Shown one piece after another: positions 16,234 to 24,124 of a stretch of 64,000 nt of DNA. The notes under the pieces were generated by a model. It saw nothing but the letters and a program-made list of their open reading frames with translations, had not been told where the DNA came from and did no database searches. Each line of letters begins with the position of its first letter. The first letter of the stretch is position 1. The stretch is from Chitinophagaceae bacterium (GTDB taxonomy: Bacteria; Bacteroidota; Bacteroidia; Chitinophagales; Chitinophagaceae): NCBI GenBank assembly GCA_016721725.1, contig JADKHN010000004.1:1-64000 (forward strand). Direction: 5' to 3'. A program made the translations under genes and the position numbers.

Positions 16234-17865
16234 ATGACGGTTTTCGAAAAAAATAAGATCGACAGTCCTGATCATTTCGCTGCCATTTTCTCCCATGCAA
16301 CCATCGGGATCCTGGTTACAGATGGCAAAGGAAGCATCAATGCGGTCAATCCTTATGCCCTGGATGAATTCGGGTACACTGAAAAAGAACTCCTGGGAAA
16401 GCGTGTGGAGACCCTCATCCCTTCACGCTTTCATGCGAAACACCGCCACGTGCATGCCGCTTTTTCCAAGCAACCGGAATGCCGGAACATGGGGCAGAAT
16501 AAGTGTCTTTTCGCCATACGAAAAGACGGAACGGAATTCCCGGTTGAGATCAGTTTCAATAAATATGTGAGCGGGGGTAGTGAATACATTCTTTCCTTCA
16601 TCACCAATATCACGGAAAGGAAAGGGAATGAGATCGCTATTTCGGCTATGCAGACCGAGTTGGAATCAACGGTTAAAGCCAGGACCCTTGACCTGACCAG
16701 GGCGCTGCGCAAGCTGGAACAAACGAATCAGAAACTGAGTGAGGCGACGGCATTTCAGAAAGCCGTACTGGATAATGCCGGCGCGATGATCATTGTAACG
16801 GATGCCAAGGGGGTCATCAAGCTTTGTAACCCGGAAGCAGCAGCCAGTCTGGGCTATGAGGCTGAAGAGCTGATCGATAAGGCCACTCCGGAGATCATAC
16901 ATATCCCGGAAGAGATCGAGAATAAGAAAAAGGTATTGTATGAAGAATATCAGTTCAGCGCGGAACATAATTTTGCAGCCCTGACCGAACTCGCCAGGCG
17001 AAATATTCACAATGAAGAGCAATACACTTATATCCGGAAGGATGGTTCCTTATTCCCGGTATTATTGTCCATTACGGCGATCCGGAATTCTGATGGGGTG
17101 ATCACCGGCTTCATGGGCGTGTCAGTTGATATCTCCGAATGGAAAAGAGCGGAGGCCGACCTGCGGGAAGCGTTGAAAAAGGAGAAGGAATTGAATGAAC
17201 TGAAGTCGAGGTTTTTGTCCATGGCGTCCCATGAATTCCGTTCACCCCTGAGTACGGTCTTGTCTTCCGCTTACCTGATCGGGAAATACGCTTCTACTGA
17301 AGACCAACCCAGAAGAGAGAGACACCTGCAACGGATCGTTTCTTCTGTGACCATGCTGACAGATATACTGAATGATTTTCTGGACCTGGGAAGGATCGAG
17401 GAAGGCAAGATCCAGGTGCGGCCTACCCATTTCGATATCCGGGAACTGACATCCAATACGATCAATGAGTACAGCGATAACCTGAAAAAGGGCCAGGAGA
17501 TCCATTACCGGCATGAGGGGGAGAAATCCGTATTCCTGGATGCTTCCTTGCTCAAGCACATCATCCTGAACCTGATCTCCAACGCCAGTAAATTCTCCGG
17601 AGAGGACAGCTCGATCTTTGTTCAAACGAATGTAGTGAAACACCAGCTGGCCTTATCAATACGGGATGAAGGGATCGGGATATCGTTTGAGGATCAACAA
17701 CACCTGATGGAACGGTTTTTCCGGGGCTCAAATGCGGCGAACATACAGGGAACCGGCCTGGGTCTGAATATTGTATCCAAATATGCCGAATTGATGAATG
17801 GCCGGGTGGACTGTATCAGTGAACTGGATATCGGGACAACGTTTACAATAACTTTTAACCCTTAA
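16234..17865 (+). CDS. PAS-PAS sensor histidine kinase
   Basis: A 543-residue cytoplasmic kinase with no transmembrane segment. PAS1 (about 15-135) opens FAAIFSHATIGILVTDGKG; a coiled coil (about 140-175) links to PAS2 (about 178-310) with AVLDNAGAMIIVTDAKG and the PAC tail GVSVDISEWKRAEADL. HisKA has the phospho-accepting His in FLSMASHEFRSPLSTVLSS (about residue 333), followed by the N box HIILNLISNASKFS, the G1 box RDEGIGI and G2 box GTGLGLNIVSKY. It therefore senses an internal or diffusible cue. The regulator gene begins 11 bases downstream and is almost certainly its partner. The ligand of the PAS domains cannot be read; no obvious haem or flavin signature was recognised. Confidence 0.9.
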   Translation: MTVFEKNKIDSPDHFAAIFSHATIGILVTDGKGSINAVNPYALDEFGYTEKELLGKRVETLIPSRFHAKHRHVHAAFSKQPECRNMGQNKCLFAIRKDGTEFPVEISFNKYVSGGSEYILSFITNITERKGNEIAISAMQTELESTVKARTLDLTRALRKLEQTNQKLSEATAFQKAVLDNAGAMIIVTDAKGVIKLCNPEAAASLGYEAEELIDKATPEIIHIPEEIENKKKVLYEEYQFSAEHNFAALTELARRNIHNEEQYTYIRKDGSLFPVLLSITAIRNSDGVITGFMGVSVDISEWKRAEADLREALKKEKELNELKSRFLSMASHEFRSPLSTVLSSAYLIGKYASTEDQPRRERHLQRIVSSVTMLTDILNDFLDLGRIEEGKIQVRPTHFDIRELTSNTINEYSDNLKKGQEIHYRHEGEKSVFLDASLLKHIILNLISNASKFSGEDSSIFVQTNVVKHQLALSIRDEGIGISFEDQQHLMERFFRGSNAANIQGTGLGLNIVSKYAELMNGRVDCISELDIGTTFTITFNP

Positions 17866-17876
17866 ATCGGAATATC

Positions 17877-18935
17877 ATGAAAACGATCTTACTGATAGAT
17901 GATAATGAAGATATTCGTAACAATACCGCCGAGATCCTGCAATTATCGAATTATAGGGTGCTGACAGCCGAGAACGGCATGAAGGGCCTTGAACTGGCTA
18001 TCGCGGAACAGCCTGATCTGATCATTTGTGATATCATGATGCCGGAACTCGACGGGTTTGGGGTTTTGCATGCCATCCACAATAATGAAAAGCTCACGAA
18101 TACCCCCTTTATATTCCTGACGGCAAAAGCGGAGCGCAGCGATTTCAGGAAAGGCATGGAACAGGGCGCGGATGATTATATCACCAAACCCTTCAGCGGA
18201 ACTGAATTACTCAATGCAGTGGAAAGCCGGATCAAAAAGAATGTCCTGTTGAAGCAGGATATCGCTCCGGGAATGGAAGGGGTGCACCACCTGATGAATA
18301 TCTCTTCCGGCAAGTCCAGTATTCAGAAGATCACTGAAGACCGGAATATCAACCGGTATAAGAAGAAACAGATCGTTTATACCGAAGGGAATCACCCAAA
18401 CCGGTTGTTCTTTGTATTAAAAGGCAAGGTGAAGGCATATAAGACCAATGACGAAGGGAAAGAACTGGTCACGGAGTTATATCGTCCCGGCGATTTCCTG
18501 GGCCATATAGCCCTGCTGGAGGGCTCTGTGTATCATGATACGGCGGCAGCCATGGAAGATACGGAACTGGCGATCATTCCCCGGGAGGAATTCGATGAAC
18601 TGATGCATACGAATCCCGAACTGTCTCAGAAGTTCATACAATTGCTGGCCAATAATGTCAGCAGCCTGGAGGATAAACTGGTCGGACTGGCCTATGATTC
18701 CCTCCGGAAGAAAGTCGCGAACGCCCTGATCGTTTTGCAGAAAAAATACCAGGATGCCTGTGAAACTAGTTTTGTGATCGATATCAACCGGGAAAGCCTG
18801 GCCACGATCGCCGGTACGGCGAAAGAATCCCTGATCCGTACATTGAGTGATTTTAAAACGGAAAAACTGGTGGATATCGCAGAAGGGAAGATAACCATAC
18901 TCAACCTGAAGAAATTGGAGAATATGGTGAATTAG
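17877..18935 (+). CDS. Response regulator: receiver-cNMP-HTH_Crp fusion
   Basis: A 352-residue regulator with three parts. The receiver (about 1-120) has IDDNED, the phospho-acceptor Asp in LIICDIMMPELDGFG, the switch Thr in FLTAKAE and the Lys in YITKPFSG. A cyclic-nucleotide-binding-like barrel (about 155-270) includes RLFFVLKGKVKAYK and YRPGDFLGHIALLEGSVYHDT; the canonical Arg that binds cAMP phosphate is not in place. The C-terminal winged helix (about 275-352) has DINRESLATIAGTAKESLIRTL, the Crp/Fnr recognition helix. It combines two-component phosphorylation with a Crp-type DNA-binding module. It is co-transcribed with the kinase, and nearby Usp genes are plausible targets. Confidence 0.9.
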   Translation: MKTILLIDDNEDIRNNTAEILQLSNYRVLTAENGMKGLELAIAEQPDLIICDIMMPELDGFGVLHAIHNNEKLTNTPFIFLTAKAERSDFRKGMEQGADDYITKPFSGTELLNAVESRIKKNVLLKQDIAPGMEGVHHLMNISSGKSSIQKITEDRNINRYKKKQIVYTEGNHPNRLFFVLKGKVKAYKTNDEGKELVTELYRPGDFLGHIALLEGSVYHDTAAAMEDTELAIIPREEFDELMHTNPELSQKFIQLLANNVSSLEDKLVGLAYDSLRKKVANALIVLQKKYQDACETSFVIDINRESLATIAGTAKESLIRTLSDFKTEKLVDIAEGKITILNLKKLENMVN

Positions 18936-18939
18936 CGCT

Positions 18940-18982
18940 TCGACACCCTTCGCCACCCTTCGCCAGGCTCAGGGTGACATCC
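18940..18982. repeat. CCCTTCGCCAGGCTCAGGGTGACA repeat
   Basis: A copy of the dispersed repeat directly after the regulator stop and before the convergent L,D-transpeptidase gene. It can form a hairpin and may contribute to termination. Confidence 0.6.
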
Positions 18983-19024
18983 TCAAATTCAGGTTGAATA
19001 AAGAGTGGGATTACATTTTTAATA

Positions 19025-20599
19025 TCATTTCCTCTTCCCGCTTAATTTACCATAAACGTCTTCATAAAAAATGATACTCCCTTTGTCATTTATACCCACC
19101 AGGTTATACCAGACAATGACAGGCATGGGATCATCCGCCGGGATGACAATTGGAGAGGGGTTTCTCAGGCACCCCCTTTGTTCCAGCGTATCGATGGCGC
19201 CCGGGTTGTTCCTGAGCACCAGGTGACCCAGGGCCATGGGATCCTGCATCCGCATGCAACCATGACTGAAAAACCGCTTGTTCTTTTTGAAGAGGCTTTT
19301 CCCGGGCGTATCATGCAGGTAAACACCAAAGGGATTTTCAAAATCCAGCTTCAGTAATCCCAGCGAGTTGTCGCAACCGGTGCTCTGCCGGATCAGGTAA
19401 GGAAAATTATCCTTCGTCAGCGAATTCCAGTCAACAGAATAGGGGTTAACCACCCTCCCCGAACGATCCATCACCTGGAAATTACCCGAATTGATATATC
19501 CCGGATTCCGTTTGAGGATGGGTAACATCTCCTTGGTAGCGATACTCCTGGGTACATGCCAGTAAGGATACAGGACCACTTCCCTGACTGTGCTGGCCAG
19601 GGTAGGGGTTGGGGTGGTTCTTTTGCCCACAATGACATTCATGCCCAGAACCGGGTAACTGTTCCGGTAAACGGTCAGTTTTGCAGCCGGGATATTCACT
19701 ACAATGACGGACCGGCTTCTTAAAATGCAATTCAGCCACCGGTATAGATTGATCGCATATTCCAGTTGCCTTAACCTGGAGGATATCGGTACGTTCAACT
19801 CATTTAACAGGTTTTTACGGAAGATCCCATCTTCAGGCAGATCAAAACTTCTTTGTGCAGCCCGGATCATTTTTTTGGTAAGGCTGTCCGGACTGTCTTT
19901 TGGGATGGAATCAATAATGCCCAATTGGTAAAGCCTGTTCACGAATGTCCGGTTGCTGTCGTTTGCTTTGGTATTCAGTAACCTGTTTTCTTTAAAGGCT
20001 GTGTCGGTTAGCCGGCTTTGGTACCACCTGATCCTGTTGCTGATGATCCCGGTCTCGGGCAGGGGAGCCAGCAGCCGGGATATCAATTGGTCCAGCGTAT
20101 GGGTATTGAGAGATTCTGCAAGCATGACCGGAATGTCAATACAGTTCATCAGGTGATTTAGTCCATTGTAGCTGACCGGATTGCCGGTATTGCCATAGGC
20201 CAGATCCCGGTAAAAATGTAGGGCAGCGTCCGTTAACCGGAGCTCTGTTTCCAGGGGATTTTTCGGACCGGCGGTGACGGGGAGGTCTTTCAACCTGTTT
20301 TGCCATTCAGTATATCCATATTCCTTTTCATCCAAACCCAGGTATTTTCCCTTTTCCAGTTCATGCAGAAAGTCGGCCATGCCGTTCTTGTTGCTGTCAA
20401 ATGACCAAAAGAACCGGTATCCGTTGGACTGATAGAAATTCCTGACCTGCACAGGCATTTTAAGGTTTAACCGGTTCAGCGAATCCGGATCCTGGATGTA
20501 TTGTTGTAACTGCCCTGGCGTGATCTGTGCAGAACCGGCACTGAACCACAACGATCCGAATAGGCAAAACAGGGCTCTGGTCAGGTTTTGGAAGGTCAT
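19025..20599 (-). CDS. L,D-transpeptidase (YcbB/LdtD-like)
   Basis: A 524-residue exported enzyme with signal peptide LTRALFCLFGSLWFSAGSAQ. A scaffold domain (about 25-230) is followed by a short peptidoglycan-binding-like segment (KMIRAAQRSFDLPEDGIFRK) and the YkuD catalytic domain (about 290-500), which carries YLHDTPGKSLF and the signature FFSHGCMRMQDP, with the catalytic Cys at about residue 448 and His two before it. These enzymes make 3-3 crosslinks between diaminopimelate residues of peptidoglycan or attach proteins to it. The domain order is that of YcbB. It follows by four bases the coiled-coil gene at 20604, so the two share a transcript. The start is ATG. Confidence 0.9.
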   Translation of the reverse strand: MTFQNLTRALFCLFGSLWFSAGSAQITPGQLQQYIQDPDSLNRLNLKMPVQVRNFYQSNGYRFFWSFDSNKNGMADFLHELEKGKYLGLDEKEYGYTEWQNRLKDLPVTAGPKNPLETELRLTDAALHFYRDLAYGNTGNPVSYNGLNHLMNCIDIPVMLAESLNTHTLDQLISRLLAPLPETGIISNRIRWYQSRLTDTAFKENRLLNTKANDSNRTFVNRLYQLGIIDSIPKDSPDSLTKKMIRAAQRSFDLPEDGIFRKNLLNELNVPISSRLRQLEYAINLYRWLNCILRSRSVIVVNIPAAKLTVYRNSYPVLGMNVIVGKRTTPTPTLASTVREVVLYPYWHVPRSIATKEMLPILKRNPGYINSGNFQVMDRSGRVVNPYSVDWNSLTKDNFPYLIRQSTGCDNSLGLLKLDFENPFGVYLHDTPGKSLFKKNKRFFSHGCMRMQDPMALGHLVLRNNPGAIDTLEQRGCLRNPSPIVIPADDPMPVIVWYNLVGINDKGSIIFYEDVYGKLSGKRK

Positions 20600-20603
20600 G
20601 GTT

Positions 20604-21020
20604 TCAGATATTTTCTGCCAGGAAACTATTGAATGTGGATTTTAGATTTGCGAATTGTTTTTCTGCCACGGATATTTCATGCCGCAGCCTCGAGGTTTTG
20701 TTTTCCACTTCACGGAGGATCATACCATCTTCAAAAACCTCCCTGGCCAGTAACTGATCCGCTTCCGCAACATTATTCCTGAGCAGTTGCAGCAATTGGT
20801 CTTCTTTCAGGAATTGTTCATGGAAGGAATCCAGGTCATCCAGCAGATCGTTGCCGGGTTCGTCTTTCAATACATCAGACAGCCTGTTCTTCAGGTGGGT
20901 ATTTTCATCCAGGATAAAGCCCAGTAACCTTTTCCAGCTGTCATTCTCAAACTGAAGATGCTTTAAATGTCTGTTCAGCCGGGGTTGCGGCGTACGTTCG
21001 GCTTTTTTTGGGGTCCTCAT
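20604..21020 (-). CDS. Hypothetical coiled-coil protein
   Basis: A 138-residue, highly charged protein, predicted mostly helical with heptad-like stretches (HLKNRLSDVLKDEPGNDLLDD and ENKTSRLRHEISVAEKQF). No signal peptide or transmembrane segment is evident and I recognise no family. It lies four bases upstream of the L,D-transpeptidase, in the same direction, and downstream of hsp20, so a role in envelope stress is possible but unproved. Confidence 0.7.
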   Translation of the reverse strand: MRTPKKAERTPQPRLNRHLKHLQFENDSWKRLLGFILDENTHLKNRLSDVLKDEPGNDLLDDLDSFHEQFLKEDQLLQLLRNNVAEADQLLAREVFEDGMILREVENKTSRLRHEISVAEKQFANLKSTFNSFLAENI

Positions 21021-21164
21021 ATTACTGCATTGATATTAGCCATAGAAAAATATTGCTTGAAGGTAATAAAAGCCGCTTCGGTATAGTAGGATGAGTGTCA
21101 GCCTTCATATTGACATTCGTCATTCAGTGGATGTTGATTTCCGGCTGACAGGAACCAAAAGAAA

Positions 21165-21187
21165 CCCCGCCAACTTGTTTGGCGGGG
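21165..21187 (-). terminator. Terminator of hsp20
   Basis: CCCCGCCAA-cttg-TTTGGCGGGG hairpin; on the minus strand it is followed by TTTCTTTTGG, so it should end hsp20 transcription. It separates hsp20 from the coiled-coil/L,D-transpeptidase pair. Confidence 0.85.
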
Positions 21188-21211
21188 TGAGCATAGCCAT
21201 ACCGTAGCTGG

Positions 21212-21652
21212 CTATTTAACTGCGATGTGCTTCGCAGTCAGTTTTTTCAATTCTTCCTTGCGGGGAAGCATGATCCTCAAAACACCGTCTTCATACTTGG
21301 CCTCGATCTTGTCCTTGAAGATCTCTTCAGGGAGCGTAAAACTGCGGCTGAATGAAGTGAAGTTGTACTCCTTCCGGGTGAATTTCTTATCCTTTTCTTC
21401 CTTCGTTTCTTCTTTTTCGCTGCTGATGGTGAGCATGTTCCCATCCACATCGATCCTGAAGTCGTCTTTTTTCATTCCCGGCACGGCCAGTGAAACCAGG
21501 TATTCGTCCTTGTTCTCAATGATGTTAACGGCGGGCATGGTATTTGCTTTTCCCCAAATTCCGCCATCAAACCATTCGTTCCAGGGTTTGAAGAAATCAT
21601 CGAATACCGTTGGCATCCTTTCATTCAATTTTGCTAATGCTTGCGTTGTCAT
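21212..21652 (-). CDS. Small heat-shock protein, Hsp20 family
   Basis: A 146-residue alpha-crystallin-type holdase chaperone. The crystallin domain spans about 40-135, with IIENKDEYLVSLAVPGMKK, DFRIDVDGNMLTISSEKEE, SFSRSFTLPEEI and the signature GVLRIMLPRKEE. The C-terminal I-x-I/V motif is represented by KHIAVK. It prevents aggregation of unfolded proteins without ATP. It has a very good promoter (21698-21729) and a GGAGG Shine-Dalgarno element five bases before its ATG (21658-21662), which is rare in Bacteroidota and suggests strong, inducible translation. It stands apart from its neighbours as a single-gene unit. Confidence 0.95.
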   Translation of the reverse strand: MTTQALAKLNERMPTVFDDFFKPWNEWFDGGIWGKANTMPAVNIIENKDEYLVSLAVPGMKKDDFRIDVDGNMLTISSEKEETKEEKDKKFTRKEYNFTSFSRSFTLPEEIFKDKIEAKYEDGVLRIMLPRKEELKKLTAKHIAVK

Positions 21653-21657
21653 GATCG

Positions 21658-21662
21658 CCTCC
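21658..21662 (-). promoter_or_regulatory. GGAGG ribosome-binding site of hsp20
   Basis: Minus strand reads AAAAGGAGGCGATCATG. A five-base Shine-Dalgarno match at ideal spacing is the clearest one I saw in the window. Confidence 0.8.
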
Positions 21663-21697
21663 TTTTATTTAAGTTTATGAATATTGTTTTTACAGAT

Positions 21698-21729
21698 CAA
21701 AGGTAACGGGACCGGAGACCGTTTGCAAA
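21698..21729 (-). promoter_or_regulatory. Bacteroidota-type promoter of hsp20
   Basis: Minus strand: TTTG (21729-21726), a 20-base gap, then TACCTTTG (21705-21698). This is a full match to the TTTG/TAnnTTTG consensus used by the Bacteroidota primary sigma factor, about 45 bases upstream of the start codon. Confidence 0.8.
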
Positions 21730-21786
21730 GACCATCGTCACCGGATCCGGTGAAACTGATCATCGCCGGTGAGGATGATCATCGGG

Positions 21787-22974
21787 TCATTGATTCCTTT
21801 TCTGTTTGAAATAGAAAGTGAGCAGGTAAAATACGACGCGTAGGAACTGGTAGGATGCCCAACGGATGAACTGCCTGAGGATATTACGGGAATAATGGCG
21901 TTTCACTTTGGTAATGTGAATGCAATCACGGGATATCATGTTCTCCATGTCCCTTTCAAGATCGCCAGCCATGCTCCTGTTCCTGACATCCAGGTTGAGT
22001 TCGATGCTGGCGTAGGTGCTGAGGTTGTTGATATTGTAGGAGCCGATGGTGAACCATTCTCCGTCACAGACGGCGACCTTGGCATGGAGTACCACGGGCT
22101 GGTATTCATACAATTCGATCTTGTTGCGCAGGAGCCAGTCGTACATCCATCGCTCGGCGCTTTTCGAAACCCAGACATCGGAAGGGCCGGCTGTGATCAC
22201 CCGGATCCGTACCCCTCTTTTGATCGCATGGCTGAGCAGCCGGCGGATCAGTTTCCCGGGGAGGAAATAGCTGCAGACGATGGTGATATGGCTCTTCGCA
22301 TTGCGGAACATCTCGATGTAGGTGGCGGAGATCTCGTTCTTCCGGCGTATCCAGTCATTCCGGCGCATCCGGACCTCGCATTTTTCTCCATTCTCCGGTT
22401 CTAAGCGGATGACCTTGCCTTCACAGGGAGTGATCCCCATTTTCACCGGAAAACTCTTCCAGGTCTTCCAGCACAATACGCAAAGGTCGCGTGCGATGGA
22501 CCCTTCCGCGAACAGGGCGTAATCCAGCCAGGAGGGACTATCGGGCAGGTCATTGTACCGGTTCGAAATATTGATCCCGCCTACAACGGCATAGCGGGCA
22601 TCGGCGACAAATATCTTGTGGTGCATCCTCCTGCCAAAATAAAAATTCTTGCTTTTGAAGAAAGGCTCAAAAAAACGGAATTGAACCCCCGCATCCCGGA
22701 GCTGGTGTATGAACCTGGCAGACAGGTTTTGTGAAGCATAACCATCCGCGAGCAGGTATACTTTTACCTGTCTTTCCACGGCCCGGATAAGCGCTTGAGC
22801 GATCATTTGACCGGTCTCATCGTCATCAAAAATATAGGTCTGGAGATGGATGCTTTCACTGGCTTTACCGATCAGTTCCAGGACCAGGTCGAAATAGGGT
22901 TTCCCGCCATGGATGAACCTTACCCGGTTTTGGTCATTGAAATCGGAGGGGATATGGGGTTGAACCGGGTTCAT
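21787..22974 (-). CDS. Phospholipase D/cardiolipin synthase-like protein
   Basis: A 395-residue protein with two HKD motifs: MHHKIFVADARYAVVGGINI (about 120) and VLHAKVAVCDGEWFTIGSYN (about 310), each H-x-K-x4-D followed by G-x-x-N, which is diagnostic of the phospholipase D superfamily. The spacing and IHLQTYIFDDDETGQ start match bacterial cardiolipin synthases, but the N-terminal transmembrane anchors of ClsA are absent, as in ClsB. It may condense phosphatidylglycerol to cardiolipin at the membrane. A terminal basic hydrophobic stretch (FIRWASYQFLRVVFYLL) may bind the membrane. The start ATG overlaps the stop of the AI-2E gene (ATGA), so they are translationally coupled. Confidence 0.85.
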   Translation of the reverse strand: MNPVQPHIPSDFNDQNRVRFIHGGKPYFDLVLELIGKASESIHLQTYIFDDDETGQMIAQALIRAVERQVKVYLLADGYASQNLSARFIHQLRDAGVQFRFFEPFFKSKNFYFGRRMHHKIFVADARYAVVGGINISNRYNDLPDSPSWLDYALFAEGSIARDLCVLCWKTWKSFPVKMGITPCEGKVIRLEPENGEKCEVRMRRNDWIRRKNEISATYIEMFRNAKSHITIVCSYFLPGKLIRRLLSHAIKRGVRIRVITAGPSDVWVSKSAERWMYDWLLRNKIELYEYQPVVLHAKVAVCDGEWFTIGSYNINNLSTYASIELNLDVRNRSMAGDLERDMENMISRDCIHITKVKRHYSRNILRQFIRWASYQFLRVVFYLLTFYFKQKRNQ

Positions 22975-23984
22975 TTTCTGCTGAGCAATACGTTCAGGGG
23001 TTTCCAGTCATCCACATGATCCGTAACGATCTTCAGGATGGCGATGAACGGGATGAACAGAATCATGCCGGCCACACCCCAGATGATGCCGCCTGCAATG
23101 ATCGCCACCAGCATGGCCATGGTGCTCACATGCAATTCTGTACCCACCACCATGGGAAAGATCACATTGGCTTCGAGGTATTGCACGAAGGTGAATACAG
23201 CGATCACGCCGATGGGATACCAGACATTCCCCGTGCTGATCCAGACCATGGTGATGGGCAACAGCGCGCTGATGACGATGCCGATATAGGGTATGATGGT
23301 CATCACGGCGCAGATCATGCCAAACAAGATAGCGTGTTTTACGCCAAGCGCGTAAAGTCCCACGCTGTTGAGCACGCCCACGATCAGGTAAACCAGGACC
23401 ATGCCCTTGATATAATTGAAATAAGTGTGGATGGTCTGGTTTAGAATGGCATCCAGTTTTTGCTGGTACTGATCGGGCGTGATCATCCTCAGGTAACGGA
23501 CGAAGGTTTGCCGGTGATACAGGAATAAAGCGGTATAGATCGGGGTCATGCAGAGGATGAATACCGTATTGATGGTGACCAGTAAAGTGTCTTTCAGGAG
23601 AGTGCCTGCCGGGCCCGTCAGTTTCTCACTCCAGTTGATCTTCTCGGATCCCGCCACAATACCGATATGACCGGTCATCCATTCCTGGCCCCTGGCCAGT
23701 ATGACTTCCAGGCGGGAGAGTAATAAGGGGGCATCCTGGCTGAATACCTTCAACTGCCAAACCAGGAGGGCGAGTAAGGCGCTAAGAAGTACAGCTACGA
23801 TCAGAAGGCAAACCATGATGGCCAATGACCGGTTCCAGCCTTTTTTTTCCAGCCATTTACAGACCGGGTACATCACCATGGCGATCAGGAGGCCCATGAA
23901 GAAAGGGATGAACAAGGTTTTACCAAAGTAGAGGATGACCGCTGTGAAAAGACCGAACTGAAGATATTTTACCCACTTTGTCAT
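22971..23984 (-). CDS. AI-2E family transporter
   Basis: A 337-residue membrane protein with about eight transmembrane segments and the family's typical core GMICAVMTIIPYIGIVISAL and VQYLEANVIFPMVVG. Members include TqsA (autoinducer-2 export), YdiK and sodium or antiporter-like proteins, so the substrate is unknown. It is coupled by ATGA to the cardiolipin-synthase-like gene and starts from ATG. An involvement in envelope or osmotic homeostasis is possible from context. Confidence 0.85.
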   Translation of the reverse strand: MTKWVKYLQFGLFTAVILYFGKTLFIPFFMGLLIAMVMYPVCKWLEKKGWNRSLAIMVCLLIVAVLLSALLALLVWQLKVFSQDAPLLLSRLEVILARGQEWMTGHIGIVAGSEKINWSEKLTGPAGTLLKDTLLVTINTVFILCMTPIYTALFLYHRQTFVRYLRMITPDQYQQKLDAILNQTIHTYFNYIKGMVLVYLIVGVLNSVGLYALGVKHAILFGMICAVMTIIPYIGIVISALLPITMVWISTGNVWYPIGVIAVFTFVQYLEANVIFPMVVGTELHVSTMAMLVAIIAGGIIWGVAGMILFIPFIAILKIVTDHVDDWKPLNVLLSRK

Positions 23985-24124
23985 GGAATATGTATTAAAA
24001 AAGACAGAACTCTATGGTCTGTAAGTTCATCAATTGACCTGGCATTCAGAATGATGGAAATAGGCATAAAAACTGACAATTATCAGCGTTCATTCTTTAA
24101 TTTGGACCAACCTTTAACCTGCCG

